A DNA stretch of 64,000 nt, from contig NZ_AP025459.1 in NCBI RefSeq assembly GCF_024347295.1, positions 248,001 to 312,000 on the forward strand, written 5' to 3'. The position numbers and the translations under genes are program-made. Positions 1 through 9,270 of the stretch are shown piece by piece. The notes under the pieces were generated by a model. It was not told where the DNA came from. It worked only from the letters and a program-made list of their open reading frames with translations, and did no database searches. The stretch comes from Vibrio artabrorum. Lineage in GTDB: Bacteria > Pseudomonadota > Gammaproteobacteria > Enterobacterales > Vibrionaceae. How positions within the stretch are numbered: position 1 is the first letter of the stretch; every line of letters begins with the position of its first letter.

Positions 1-49
1 GATTACAACAACGGCGTATTTGAAACTTACTGATTTACGATACGTTAAT

Positions 50-91
50 GAGCTTTGAGCTTTGAGCTTTGAGCTTTGAGCTTTGAGCTTT
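50..91. repeat. Six-copy heptamer tandem repeat
   Basis: Six perfect head-to-tail copies of GAGCTTT. The unit is 7 bp, so copy-number change would shift any reading frame through it. It lies in non-coding DNA upstream of a terminator. No function is evident. Confidence 0.9.
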
Positions 92-185
92 GAAGAGACA
101 TTACAACCAACAACGAATTTGGTCATCCATTTGATGACTACAAAAACAAGTGACACTATCCACTGCCGGTTATTATCACTTATTC

Positions 186-212
186 AACCACGCTCTTAGA
201 GCGTGGTTTTTT
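186..212 (+). terminator. Rho-independent terminator of an upstream gene outside the window
   Basis: A 9-10 bp stem (AACCACGCT pairing with AGCGTGGTT) with a short loop is followed by TTTT on the plus strand. No plus-strand gene precedes it here, so it probably ends a transcript that begins before base 1. Confidence 0.7.
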
Positions 213-262
213 CTATTAAATCAGAGACAAACAATATCCTGATTGAACAAATTTAGATCAGG

Positions 263-544
263 TTACAAATACTCACACAGGTAAGCCGTCGCTTCTTTTA
301 CCTGTAGGTCGAATGAAGAGTCACCCGCAACATCAAAAGATTCACCAGATTGGTATGTTGTCCAATCATCATCCCCAACCCGCTTGACTATCAAAGCACC
401 TTTAACAACGGTCATCTTTTCTGGAGCCGCAGTCCCAAATGTGTACTCGCCCGTCGCCATTACACCAACACTCATGTCAGCCCCAGACTGGTTAAACGCT
501 AACGACTTAACGTTCCCTTCAAAGTATGTGTTTTCTTTAATCAT
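263..544 (-). CDS. ppnP: Pyrimidine/purine nucleoside phosphorylase PpnP
   Basis: This 93-residue protein matches the PpnP (formerly YaiE, DUF1255) family in length and pattern, including NTYFEG near the N terminus and the central GEYTFGTAAPEKMTVVKG stretch. The family is a small single-domain cupin that phosphorolyses several purine and pyrimidine nucleosides to the base and ribose 1-phosphate in the cytosol. A clear AAGGAAG ribosome binding site lies seven bases before the ATG. It stands alone between the terminator at 186 and an untranscribed-looking gap. The assignment rests on remembered family sequence, not on a search. Confidence 0.85.
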   Translation of the reverse strand: MIKENTYFEGNVKSLAFNQSGADMSVGVMATGEYTFGTAAPEKMTVVKGALIVKRVGDDDWTTYQSGESFDVAGDSSFDLQVKEATAYLCEYL

Positions 545-852
545 TGTACTTCCTTGTTATCTTCAAATTGCAATTATTGAGCTCACCGAGTAAGCCTATG
601 CGTAAATTTAGGTGATAATTGTTTTAACCAATTCAAGACTTTCCTACAAGAAATAAATACGCATAGCTTAAACCTTTTCGAGAATAGAGATTGATTGACG
701 GAATAAATACTTTTAGACATCGCTAAAACGCCACGAAAGCAATTCATATATCGACAACATTTGAACCTGCTTCTAACTCTTGCAACCATCTTTGCAAACT
801 ATAATTTTAGTTTGTAGCATTTAATGCGGTATGAGTGACGGACGGATAAAAC
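545..852. other. Intergenic region, divergent promoters
   Basis: This 308-bp stretch separates the divergent ppnP and DUF2850-like genes. A 68-codon minus-strand frame here has no ribosome binding site and no recognisable features, and I do not regard it as a gene. No further structure seen. Confidence 0.4.
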
Positions 853-1317
853 ATGGCAAAAAAGATTACCAAAGCAACAACTTTAGTTGCTACCTCAATA
901 CGCTACCTTTTGTCATTGATGGTGATTATCATTGCTCTGTCTGTCGGTTATGTTACCTACCAAGCCCAACAACAATCAGACAGCAAAAGTAATGTGCATG
1001 GCACATGGATAGAGATTGGCTCTCCACCTTACAAAACGGATACCCTCACTCTGTCAGATAATGGCGTACTGATGAATCATCGCTTAATCAGCACCTCGTT
1101 TGATTTTGATGGCAAACTTATCACCATCAATACAGGTTCAGGAACAACGGTTTATACCATCAGTGGCAGCGCCGATTCACCTCGCTTAAAACGACTGATT
1201 CCAAGTGTCCCGGCACAACAGTTCGTCAAAGAGGGCTACGAACATACGGCTGCTGGTGATAACCATGGTGTTATGCAGCAACGACGCGCTTCTTTAACAG
1301 AACACTTCCAAAAATAA
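853..1317 (+). CDS. DUF2850-like membrane-anchored protein
   Basis: The 154-residue product has one N-terminal membrane segment (about residues 17-36, LLSLMVIIIALSVGYV) and a periplasmic domain beginning near residue 48 with the pattern HGTWIEIGSPPY, then a beta-rich stretch (SDNGVLMNHRLISTSFDFDG). This resembles the DUF2850 family that I associate with vibrios; no biochemical function is known to me. It is monocistronic, upstream of chiA but 384 bp away, so co-transcription is unlikely. Identification is from pattern memory only. Confidence 0.55.
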   Translation: MAKKITKATTLVATSIRYLLSLMVIIIALSVGYVTYQAQQQSDSKSNVHGTWIEIGSPPYKTDTLTLSDNGVLMNHRLISTSFDFDGKLITINTGSGTTVYTISGSADSPRLKRLIPSVPAQQFVKEGYEHTAAGDNHGVMQQRRASLTEHFQK

Positions 1318-1701
1318 CCCCTTCCTTTGCAGAACACCCACAGTATTGCGCGCATAACCTATCACAGCTTCCTACATCCTACTCTGTGACCGCCCTTCAA
1401 ATAACAATATTTCCTTTCGTTTGTCGCATTTTTCCATCACTTAATATCGCCTAATTTTACTTATAAGACTCTCATTCTAAAGACGGTTTTATTCTCGATA
1501 ACATGGACTCAGCCTCTCACCAATTAAGCAACAAAGTTGCAACAAAATACAATTTTTTAGTTGTCCATCGAAAACGCGTTTATTTTCAATCATGAAATTA
1601 AAACTATCTTGAATACTGATTAGGAAGCTCCTTTAAAAACGACGGGAGCCACTTATGGAACCATTTGGTTCTCGTAACCTTCAAGGAATGAGAGAAATAG
1701 T
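1318..1701. other. Intergenic region upstream of chiA
   Basis: This 384-bp AT-rich region precedes chiA and presumably carries its promoter. A short inverted repeat (GCAAC-AAA-GTTGC, about 1529-1541) is visible. I could not place a specific regulator site. Confidence 0.35.
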
Positions 1702-4242
1702 ATGATTCGTATTAATACCTGTGCTGCGAGCATCGCGCTAGCGCTATCTGGTACAGCCCTAGCTGCTCCAACAGCACCTAGCATTGACATGTACGGTTCT
1801 AACAACCTACAGTTTTCTAAAATTGAACTCGAGATGGATACCACTTCTGGTTACAACCAAATGGTGACCTATCACGACAAAGCAAAGATCGCGGTCAAAT
1901 TCAATCAATGGAGCGGAACATCAGGAGACACATACAACATCTATTTTGATGGCGTTAAAGTCGCTACAGGCCCAATCAGTGGCAGTCAAACTACCGCAGC
2001 ATTTGAATACGGCCAAGGCGGCTTATTCGAAATGGAAATCGAAGCGTGTGATGAAACCGGGTGTAGTAAGAGTGCACCGGCAAAAATCACGATCGCCGAT
2101 ACTGATGGCTCACACTTAACACCACTTACGATGAATGTTGATCCAAACAACAAATCATATAATACAGATCCAAACACGGTAGTGGGTACTTACTTTGTTG
2201 AGTGGGGGATCTATGGCCGTGATTACACAGTAGACAACATACCTGCCGACAATTTGACTCATATCCTCTATGGCTTCATCCCAATTTGTGGTCCGAACGA
2301 ATCAGTAAAGGCTGTGGGTGGAAACAGCTATACCGCCTTAGTGACAGCGTGTAACGGCGTTAATGATTATGAAGTGGTCATTCACGACCCTTGGGCCGCC
2401 TTCCAAAAAAGTTTCCCCCAAGCAGGCCACGAATTCAGTTCCCCGATTAAGGGTAACTACGCAATGCTGATGGCGTTAAAACAGCGCAACCCTGACTTAA
2501 AAATAATGCCATCGATTGGCGGCTGGACGTTATCTGACCCGTTCTTTGATTTCACAACGAAAGCCAACCGTGACACCTTCGTTGCGTCTGTTAAAAAATT
2601 CCTTAACACATGGAAATTCTACGATGGTGTAGATATCGACTGGGAATACCCAGGTGGAGGCGGTGCCGCGCCCGATCTTGGTGACCCTGTCAACGACGGC
2701 CCTGCTTATGTTGCATTGATGGCAGAGCTGCGTGCGATGTTGGATGAGTTAGAAGCAGAAAACGGCCGTACTTACGAGCTCACATCCGCGATCGGTGTTG
2801 GTCACGATAAGATTGAAGACGTGAACTACGGCGATGCTATCCAATACATGGATTACATCTTCGCAATGACTTACGACTTCTACGGCGGTTTTAACAACGT
2901 GTTAGGTCACCAAACAGCACTTAACTGCGGTAACTTCATGCGCCCTGGTCAATGTGATGGCACAGGCCTTGATGAAAATGGCGAACCCTACACTGGCCCT
3001 GCTTACACCACAGACAACGGCATCCAATTGCTGCTTGAGCAAGGTGTTCCAGCGAACAAACTTGTGGTTGGTACAGCTATGTATGGTCGTGGTTGGGAGG
3101 GCGTATTACCTTCATCACTCACCGATCCTACAGACCCAATGACGGGTGTAGGTAATGGCAAACTAACCGGCAGCTCTGCGCAAGGCGTATGGGAAGATGG
3201 CGTTATTGACTACAAAGGCATTAAAGCGAACATGCTTGGTGCAAACAACCAAGGCATCAACGGCTTTGAATATGGTTACGACGAAATGGCAGAAGCGCCT
3301 TACGTTTGGAACCGTACTTCGGGTCAGCTCATTACATTTGATGATGACCGCTCAGTAAAAGCAAAAGGCGCATACGTTCGTAGCCTTGGTCTTGCGGGTC
3401 TATTCTCTTGGGAAATTGATGCGGATAACGGCGACATCCTCAACGCAATGCATGAAGGTCTGGCGGGCGGAACGACCGACCCAGTCAACCGTAAACCAAC
3501 CGCTGCAGCGGGGGCTGACCAAACAGTTGAAGGCCCGGCTTCTGTCTCTTTAGACGGTAGCGCTTCAAAAGACAGTGACGGCACAATTACAAGCTACGCT
3601 TGGTCACAAGTAAGTGGGGCAACGGTAGTACTGGCTAACGCCAATGCGGCTGTTGCAAGCTTCGATATCGGTGAAGTGACACAACAAGAAACACTAACGT
3701 TTAGCTTAACCGTGACGGATAACGAAGGGGCGACAGCAACAGACACGGTTATGATTACCGTAAACCCTAAAGATACCGGTCCAACCAATACCGCTCCAGT
3801 CGCAGTTGTTTCGGCTCCGGCTGAAGTGAATGCGGGTGATGTGGTCGTGGTTGATGCTTCGGCTTCAAGCGATGCTGACCAAGACACATTGACCTTCACT
3901 TGGGATGTACCAGCTGGTATTGATGCAACGGTTCAAGGTGCTTCTGTGAGCTTTGTGGCGGCAGAGTACTCGCAAGATACGGTACTGAGCTTCTCAGTAA
4001 CAGTGAGTGATGGCATGGAGACATCGGTCGCGGCTACGTCGGTTAAAGTCCTAATGAAAACGACCGGCGGCGATACGTGTACTAACGCTTGGGATTCCAG
4101 CGCAGTCTACACTGGCGGCGACCAAGTGACTCATGCCGGTAAGATTTGGGAAGCCAAATGGTGGACGACAGGTGAAGATCCAACAACAACAGGCCAATGG
4201 GGCGTGTGGAAAGAGATTGGTCCTGCAAACTGTGCGAGCTAA
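1702..4242 (+). CDS. chiA: Secreted GH18 chitinase ChiA
   Basis: An 846-residue endochitinase that cuts beta-1,4-GlcNAc chains outside the cell. Residues 1-21 form a signal peptide ending ALA. Next come the ChiA-type N-terminal fibronectin-like domain (about 22-135), the GH18 barrel (about 155-590) with SIGGW and the catalytic DGVDIDWE at 308-315 so that E315 is the proton donor, two PKD/Ig-like domains (about 600-690 and 695-785), and a C-terminal CBM5/12 chitin-binding domain (about 798-843) rich in Trp with a Cys pair. E315 has the same number as in the well-studied V. harveyi enzyme. The product oligomers would feed GlcNAc catabolism, of which NagB (14820) is a later step. The gene is single and ends at a strong terminator. 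Confidence 0.95.
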   Translation: MIRINTCAASIALALSGTALAAPTAPSIDMYGSNNLQFSKIELEMDTTSGYNQMVTYHDKAKIAVKFNQWSGTSGDTYNIYFDGVKVATGPISGSQTTAAFEYGQGGLFEMEIEACDETGCSKSAPAKITIADTDGSHLTPLTMNVDPNNKSYNTDPNTVVGTYFVEWGIYGRDYTVDNIPADNLTHILYGFIPICGPNESVKAVGGNSYTALVTACNGVNDYEVVIHDPWAAFQKSFPQAGHEFSSPIKGNYAMLMALKQRNPDLKIMPSIGGWTLSDPFFDFTTKANRDTFVASVKKFLNTWKFYDGVDIDWEYPGGGGAAPDLGDPVNDGPAYVALMAELRAMLDELEAENGRTYELTSAIGVGHDKIEDVNYGDAIQYMDYIFAMTYDFYGGFNNVLGHQTALNCGNFMRPGQCDGTGLDENGEPYTGPAYTTDNGIQLLLEQGVPANKLVVGTAMYGRGWEGVLPSSLTDPTDPMTGVGNGKLTGSSAQGVWEDGVIDYKGIKANMLGANNQGINGFEYGYDEMAEAPYVWNRTSGQLITFDDDRSVKAKGAYVRSLGLAGLFSWEIDADNGDILNAMHEGLAGGTTDPVNRKPTAAAGADQTVEGPASVSLDGSASKDSDGTITSYAWSQVSGATVVLANANAAVASFDIGEVTQQETLTFSLTVTDNEGATATDTVMITVNPKDTGPTNTAPVAVVSAPAEVNAGDVVVVDASASSDADQDTLTFTWDVPAGIDATVQGASVSFVAAEYSQDTVLSFSVTVSDGMETSVAATSVKVLMKTTGGDTCTNAWDSSAVYTGGDQVTHAGKIWEAKWWTTGEDPTTTGQWGVWKEIGPANCAS

Positions 4243-4282
4243 AAGTAGGGGTTAGTTAAACACGAACTCGACACCTAAAAGT

Positions 4283-4317
4283 AAAGGCCAACCCGATGGT
4301 TTCTGGTTGGCCTTTTT
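4283..4317 (+). terminator. chiA terminator
   Basis: An 11-bp perfect stem (AAAGGCCAACC with GGTTGGCCTTT) and an 11-nt loop, followed by TTTTT. It lies 40 bp after the chiA stop. Confidence 0.9.
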
Positions 4318-4350
4318 ATCTGTGTTTTCTAATCTTTCAACTTCCGTTCA

Positions 4351-5205
4351 TTACACTTGGTTAATCAGATGATCAAAGCTCTCAAACACTTGTGGGCACT
4401 TCATCACTCGGCCATGCCCCTGCCCTTGAGTCGTGATTAAAGTCACACGACTCATTTCATTGGCAGCGCGCTGAGACACATCAAACCGAGTGAACTTGTC
4501 TTGCTCGTCATGAACAATGATTGTCTGAGACTCACGCAGTGCCAACTTACCATAAGGATCAACCGACTGAATGGGGTAGTTAAACTGCTCTTCTACTTCC
4601 CCCACTACGGCCTCAAACAGCTTCATCGAGTAACCCGAGCGAGCCACACTACCGAACAGGTTTTCGAGATAATCCAAGACAGGTGCGATCAGCAACAACG
4701 GCTTATTTTCCAGTTTGACATGCTTACATTCCAACGCTGAAGCCGTCCCCATACTATGGCCAACTAAACCAGCCACTTCACCCACCGAATCTAAAATCGC
4801 TTCTAGGCCGTTCACAAACGCAGGGATATGACCATGTACACCATCACTACCACCATGAGCAGGGTGGTCGTAAGCCATTGCAGTAAAGCCTTTAGTTGCG
4901 ATGTGTTCCATTAAAGGAAAGAACTGACTCGCGGTGCCAGACCAACCATGGGTCAGCACCCAAACGGGACCACTACCCAAAGAATACGTTTTTAAAACGC
5001 CATCACGGCCTTTGATTTCACTCTTGATAAGCCCTTGTGGATCCGCATTTTTTTGCTCGGTACGCATCGGGGTAAGCAGCAGTTTACGTGCTGTTTTCTT
5101 TGCATGGCCCGGCGCTAAAATGTAATGCAGGTTCGTTGTCGCTCCAATCAGGCTGCGCTTGAAGCTGAATTTGTTCGATGTATTAAAATAGATTTTGTCA
5201 CTCAT
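4351..5205 (-). CDS. Alpha/beta hydrolase (serine hydrolase)
   Basis: A 284-residue cytosolic alpha/beta hydrolase. The oxyanion HGW is at 86-88, the nucleophile elbow GHSMG at 149-153 (Ser151), and the C-terminal catalytic His in GQGHGR (His264); an acid is available around Asp233-Asp236. The longer frame starts nine codons upstream, but AAGGAAGGG lies directly before the ATG at 5205, which I chose. The substrate is unknown; esterase, thioesterase or lipase are all possible. It is probably controlled by the TetR regulator at 5405: an operator-like sequence occurs 54 bp upstream of this start and again in front of tetR. Confidence 0.8.
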   Translation of the reverse strand: MSDKIYFNTSNKFSFKRSLIGATTNLHYILAPGHAKKTARKLLLTPMRTEQKNADPQGLIKSEIKGRDGVLKTYSLGSGPVWVLTHGWSGTASQFFPLMEHIATKGFTAMAYDHPAHGGSDGVHGHIPAFVNGLEAILDSVGEVAGLVGHSMGTASALECKHVKLENKPLLLIAPVLDYLENLFGSVARSGYSMKLFEAVVGEVEEQFNYPIQSVDPYGKLALRESQTIIVHDEQDKFTRFDVSQRAANEMSRVTLITTQGQGHGRVMKCPQVFESFDHLINQV

Positions 5206-5258
5206 GACCCTTCCTTGTATCGCCATCTTCACTGGCGGATCGTGCTCGCCCCAAAAAT

Positions 5259-5272
5259 CGAACGACCGTGCT
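5259..5272 (-). promoter_or_regulatory. Candidate TetR operator upstream of the hydrolase
   Basis: On the minus strand this reads AGCACGGTCGTTCG. It matches AGCACGTTCGTTCT at 6033-6046 in 12 of 14 positions, in the same orientation relative to its gene. Both share an ACG-NN-CGT core dyad. Inferred to be the binding site of the intervening TetR protein. Confidence 0.6.
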
Positions 5273-5404
5273 ATTTGTTGATATAAAAACGGCGCGACTG
5301 CGGCTTATAAAAGTTTACCGCCATTTCCCGCCACTTATCTAAAATGTGTATCCGCCGAATTCAAGCAAAGCTGATACGCTTTGTCGGTTAAACGGCTTAG
5401 TGAA

Positions 5405-5998
5405 TTAAACGGCTTTCCAACTGGCGACTAAACGTTCGACACCACTCCAAAAGTGCGCGTGACTCGCTTGCTGGCCTCGTAGTGAGTAAAACAAGTTCGC
5501 ACTTAAATAGAGACCATATAGCTCAAAAGTTGCCTGTTTAGGCTCTAAATCGGCTCTAAACTGCTTGTTTTCCACCGCTTTTGCTACCTGAATCGTCAAG
5601 TAATCAATCCAAACTGAAATGGTTCTTTGCAGTGCCTTCTGAATCAAAGAGGTTTCACTGCCCGCATCTTTCCATGCATCAATAAACATGCAACTACCTT
5701 GGAATGAATGATTCCAGCCTAGCCAATTATCGAGCAGCTGTTTCAATTTCGCTTCAATATCACCATCACCGAGCTCTCTTGCAGGAACAATGACTCTTTC
5801 AGTGAATATGGCATTAGAATACTCGAGTACAGAGAGTTGCAGATTCTCTTTTGAGTTGAAGTGCGCAAACAAACCACTCTTAGACATGCAACACTGCTTG
5901 GCCAATTCACCAATCGTCAAACTCTCAAGTCCATTTTCACTCGCCAGTGCAAATGCATGGCTCAAAATATACTCTTTGGTTATCTTTCCTTTGCTCAT
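5405..5998 (-). CDS. TetR/AcrR-family transcriptional repressor
   Basis: A 197-residue regulator. The N-terminal TetR helix-turn-helix spans about residues 8-52 (LTIGELAKQCCMSKSGLFAHFNSKE), followed by an all-helical ligand-binding domain. The unusual double Cys (CC) sits inside the HTH, just before the recognition helix. It is transcribed in the same direction as the hydrolase downstream of it, 200 bp apart, and each gene has a copy of the same operator-like sequence upstream. That suggests autorepression plus control of the hydrolase. The inducer is unknown, perhaps a substrate of the hydrolase. Confidence 0.85.
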   Translation of the reverse strand: MSKGKITKEYILSHAFALASENGLESLTIGELAKQCCMSKSGLFAHFNSKENLQLSVLEYSNAIFTERVIVPARELGDGDIEAKLKQLLDNWLGWNHSFQGSCMFIDAWKDAGSETSLIQKALQRTISVWIDYLTIQVAKAVENKQFRADLEPKQATFELYGLYLSANLFYSLRGQQASHAHFWSGVERLVASWKAV

Positions 5999-6032
5999 TA
6001 TTCACCAACAATAAAATGGATGGTTTATTTTT

Positions 6033-6046
6033 AGCACGTTCGTTCT
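6033..6046 (+). promoter_or_regulatory. Candidate TetR operator upstream of tetR
   Basis: AGCACGTTCGTTCT is an imperfect dyad (outer AG/CT, inner ACG/CGT) lying 35 bp upstream of the tetR start. A near copy lies in front of the hydrolase at 5259-5272. Confidence 0.6.
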
Positions 6047-6190
6047 TTTTTTCAAGTTTTTCCATTATTCTTTAGTATTCATTTTGTCTTATCAAAGAAT
6101 TGTGGAAAAATGCGACAGTATTCAAAGGAATTTGAGTTAACCGATTATTAAATCAAACCACTGATTGAGCTTAGCCACTAAGGAAAGAGA

Positions 6191-7147
6191 ATGGATACAC
6201 TTTGGGAACAGTTTGCGTTTTCGGCTTCGGTGACAGGCCCTATCTGTTTAATGCTGTTTCTTGGTGTTATGCTCAAGCGAATTGGCTTAATTAATGACAA
6301 TTTCATTGATGTCGCATCCAAGGTGGTATTTCAAGTCACCCTACCTGCGATGTTATTTCTCAGCATTGTTCAATCTGACCATGATTTTACCGCGAGTGGT
6401 CAACTTATCATTTTTGGCTTAGTTGCTAATCTTGCTTTCTTCGTGTTCACTACGATCAGTACTAAAGTGGCCTTTAAAAAACCTCAAGACCAAGGGGTTA
6501 TTGTGCAAGGTGGCTTTCGTGCCAATACCGCCATTATTGGACTCGCTTATGTTGCCAATATCTACGGGAACGATGGCGTTGCTCTCGCCGCCCTTTATGT
6601 CGCCTCGCTGACGGTTCTCTATAACATTCAGGCCGTTATTGCGCTCACTCCAAAAGGGCAAGAGTCAGGGGGGAAAGCCATTCAAGTGATTGTTAAAACG
6701 CTCACTAGAAACCCTCTTATTATCTCGATAGCGATGGGGGTCTTGTTCTACTTGCTCTCGATTCCAGTCCCAAAAATGGTGACCGATGCAGGGCGGTATT
6801 TCGCCAATATGACGTTACCGTTGGCTCTGTTATGTACCGGAGGTTCGCTTGATATACGTTCTCTGAAAAAAGACAAGGGCTCAACCTGGTTCTCTGCGGG
6901 ATACAAGCTGGTTTTGGCTCCGCTAATGATCACTTCAGCGGCGCTATTTTTCGGTTTTAGAGGGTTAAATCTTGGTCTTATTTTCTTAATGAGCGCTGCA
7001 CCAACCGCCGCAGCAAGCTATGTGATGGCACGTGCGATGGGCGGAAATTCAACACTGGCAGCCAATATTATCGCACTGACTACTATTGTTTCACTTATCA
7101 CTTGTACGCTTGGTATATTCACACTAACCGCAATGGATTTAATATAG
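6191..7147 (+). CDS. AEC (auxin efflux carrier) family permease
   Basis: A 318-residue integral membrane protein with about ten hydrophobic segments in two halves, typical of the AEC/BART-superfamily carriers (YfdV type). Visible family patterns include TLPAMLFLSI after the second segment, the conserved GGFRANTAIIGLA crossover, PLALLCTGGSL, and APTAAASYVMA near the C terminus. Characterised relatives move organic acids such as malate or malonate, but no substrate can be read here. GGAAAGAG precedes the ATG. It appears monocistronic. Confidence 0.85.
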   Translation: MDTLWEQFAFSASVTGPICLMLFLGVMLKRIGLINDNFIDVASKVVFQVTLPAMLFLSIVQSDHDFTASGQLIIFGLVANLAFFVFTTISTKVAFKKPQDQGVIVQGGFRANTAIIGLAYVANIYGNDGVALAALYVASLTVLYNIQAVIALTPKGQESGGKAIQVIVKTLTRNPLIISIAMGVLFYLLSIPVPKMVTDAGRYFANMTLPLALLCTGGSLDIRSLKKDKGSTWFSAGYKLVLAPLMITSAALFFGFRGLNLGLIFLMSAAPTAAASYVMARAMGGNSTLAANIIALTTIVSLITCTLGIFTLTAMDLI

Positions 7148-7270
7148 CTGCGACCCGCGTCAAAAAATCAATATAAGCCTTATATCCAAGGCCTCCACCT
7201 TTGATTTAAAGCTAACAGCTTCCACATAAAGACTGCTAGATTCTACGAAATTTTTTCTTAGAGATCTGAT

Positions 7271-8311
7271 ATGTCTACCGTTCAATATACGCCTTCACAA
7301 CGCATCGCCAGTATCGAGCTGGGTCGAGTGATTGCTATCTTAGCGATCATTGGTTTACACGGCCAAATGGCACTTACTTATTGGCAAATCAATGACGTTC
7401 CATGGGTTGGCTATGTGCTCAACCAATCCGCTCGTTTCGCCGTACCTTTGTTCTTCCTTATTTCCGGCTATCTGATTCAACCTAAGCTTACCGCCTCGCC
7501 TTGGACAACAGTGATCAACTATTCCAAACCACTGCTGAAAGTCTGGTTGGCATGGAGCATCATTTGTTTAGTCATGCCTTTCAACCTCGCGAAGGTAGAA
7601 GAGTTTGGCTATCTAGGCGAACGTGAAGGCTATTGGGGCTTCTTAATGAATACCCCTCTCAACTCTTTTTTGGAGGGTGGATTGGTGCACTTATGGTTCA
7701 TTCCTGCTCTAGTGTGCGCCGTTTTAATCATCGCCTTAATGGTTGAGATGAAACTCGATAAACGACTATTGCCTGTGGCAATTTTACTTTACGTATACGG
7801 AGTGTTGGCAGGCAGTTACACAAGTTTAACCGACCTCAGTGCTCCTTTTTTTACTCGCAATGGCCCGTTCTTTAGCACGTTAATGGTGAGTTTAGGTTTT
7901 ATCATTCGTCAGCATCAATGCAAAATATCATCCGCTAAGGCATTGGGGTTATTCGCGTTAGGCATGGTGATTCATTTTGCTGAGGCAGCATGGTTAACCC
8001 AGTTTGATATCGCCTTTAATACTCACGATTTCTTGTTTGGTACGGCTTTGTGGGGCGTGGGGGTGTTCATGTGGCTTTTAGCTAATCCAAACCTCGGTGA
8101 CTACGCTTGGGTTCGTGCCATTTCAAACCGTATGTTGGGTATCTACGTAAGCCATCTGTTGATCATTATCATGTTGTTCAATGTCTGCCGAATACTGGGG
8201 ATCACAGAAATGGCAAAAGACGTCACCGTATTCTTTGCAACATTTGTACTAAGCTTAATGTTAGTGACCGTTATTGAAAGGACACCACTAAAGCCGTGGC
8301 TGTTGCGTTAA
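7271..8311 (+). CDS. Membrane acyltransferase, acyltransferase-3 family
   Basis: A 346-residue multi-spanning protein of the acyltransferase-3 family. The N terminus has the family pattern (IELGRVIAILAIIGLHGQ, with the conserved His of the active site at about residue 30, and ARFAVPLFFLISGYL). About ten membrane segments follow. Members transfer acetyl or other acyl groups from cytoplasmic donors to sugars or lipids in the envelope; E. coli WecH is the closest type I recall. The acceptor is unknown. A terminator at 8411 closes the transcript. Confidence 0.8.
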   Translation: MSTVQYTPSQRIASIELGRVIAILAIIGLHGQMALTYWQINDVPWVGYVLNQSARFAVPLFFLISGYLIQPKLTASPWTTVINYSKPLLKVWLAWSIICLVMPFNLAKVEEFGYLGEREGYWGFLMNTPLNSFLEGGLVHLWFIPALVCAVLIIALMVEMKLDKRLLPVAILLYVYGVLAGSYTSLTDLSAPFFTRNGPFFSTLMVSLGFIIRQHQCKISSAKALGLFALGMVIHFAEAAWLTQFDIAFNTHDFLFGTALWGVGVFMWLLANPNLGDYAWVRAISNRMLGIYVSHLLIIIMLFNVCRILGITEMAKDVTVFFATFVLSLMLVTVIERTPLKPWLLR

Positions 8312-8410
8312 CTCAATAACAACATTAATACCGAATTGAGCGAAACTAATGCGTCCACAAAGTCAGATAGAAAGGCATAAACTCCCGCTCGATGTTGGCA
8401 TATAGCATCA

Positions 8411-8446
8411 AAGAGGTTACAACTTGATTGTAACCTTTTCTTTTTC
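8411..8446 (+). terminator. Terminator after the acyltransferase gene
   Basis: The stem AGGTTACAA/TTGTAACCT with a 5-nt loop is followed by a T-rich run. A TTG codon at 8424 in the frame of the next gene falls inside this hairpin and is therefore an unlikely start. Confidence 0.75.
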
Positions 8447-8456
8447 AGGACGAAGA

Positions 8457-9104
8457 ATGAAAATCAACCAACCAACAACCGCTGTTATTTTCTTTGCTTT
8501 GTTGATTAGCCCCTTTGCATTTTCAAGCAGTGAGTTACCTTGGGTATTTGTAAAAAGCGAAGCGGGTATCATCATTCACAAAAGGGCGCATCGTGAAGGC
8601 TTGGTTGAGATACGAGCACAAATGCAAACCCCCACCACTTATTCCGGTTTTTTGTCGCTATTGGAAGACAGTCAGAACGTACCGAATTGGGTTGATAATG
8701 TGTCGGAAAGTCGAGTTTTGAGGCAAATTTCAGCAACGGAAAATATCGTTTATACCCAATTCAAAGCACCTTGGCCTGCCAGAGACCGAGATATGGTGAC
8801 CTACTCTAAATACACAATTGACAATGATCAGTTTATTTTGTCGATTAAAGATGCATCGACTTATTTGCCCAAAGAGCCCGGGTATATTCGAATTTACAAT
8901 GTAAAAGCTTTATGGACACTTCAGCCACTCAACAATAGTAATACCTACATCACCTATACCGCGTACGCCAACGCGGGCGGTATTCTGCCCAATTGGTTAA
9001 TGAACAAATTATCCATTAGCAGCGCATTGAACACATTTAAAGGGTTAAGAGAGCAGTTACCCAAATACCAAAGCCAACAACACCCAAACCTACCAAGCGA
9101 GTGA
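8457..9104 (+). CDS. START-domain lipid-binding-like protein, exported
   Basis: A 215-residue protein with an N-terminal signal peptide (about 1-24, ending AFSSS) and a START-like domain (about 28-205). Typical features are the DSQNVPNWVDN loop, the FKAPWPARDRDMVTYSK strand and a long C-terminal helix (NTFKGLREQL). START domains bind lipids in a deep cavity; the bacterial versions are uncharacterised. The frame is open from a TTG at 8424, but that lies within a terminator stem, whereas AGGACGAAGA precedes the ATG at 8457. Confidence 0.8.
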   Translation: MKINQPTTAVIFFALLISPFAFSSSELPWVFVKSEAGIIIHKRAHREGLVEIRAQMQTPTTYSGFLSLLEDSQNVPNWVDNVSESRVLRQISATENIVYTQFKAPWPARDRDMVTYSKYTIDNDQFILSIKDASTYLPKEPGYIRIYNVKALWTLQPLNNSNTYITYTAYANAGGILPNWLMNKLSISSALNTFKGLREQLPKYQSQQHPNLPSE

Positions 9105-9201
9105 GCGAATTCGGATGCAGATACAAACTAAGCCACAAAAGCATGCATTATGCTTGTTAGATTTTACGTGTCAAAAATCATCAACAACAGCCATAATAAA
9201 T

Positions 9202-9240
9202 AAACCCCGCTTGATGGACGCCAAACGGGGTTTTCTTTTT
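9202..9240. terminator. Bidirectional terminator between START gene and yjiG
   Basis: An 8-bp stem AAACCCCG/CGGGGTTT with a 16-nt loop, followed by TTTTCTTTTT on plus and ATTTATT on minus. It serves convergent genes on both sides. A 68-codon plus-strand frame over this site is spurious. Confidence 0.8.
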
Positions 9241-9270
9241 CATGATGTGTGGCATCAAGCCGGATTCACG

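Noticed and set aside
583..789. 68-codon minus-strand frame upstream of the DUF2850-like gene
   Set aside because: No ribosome binding site, odd composition rich in Cys, Phe and Arg, and no family pattern; it lies in a divergent promoter region.
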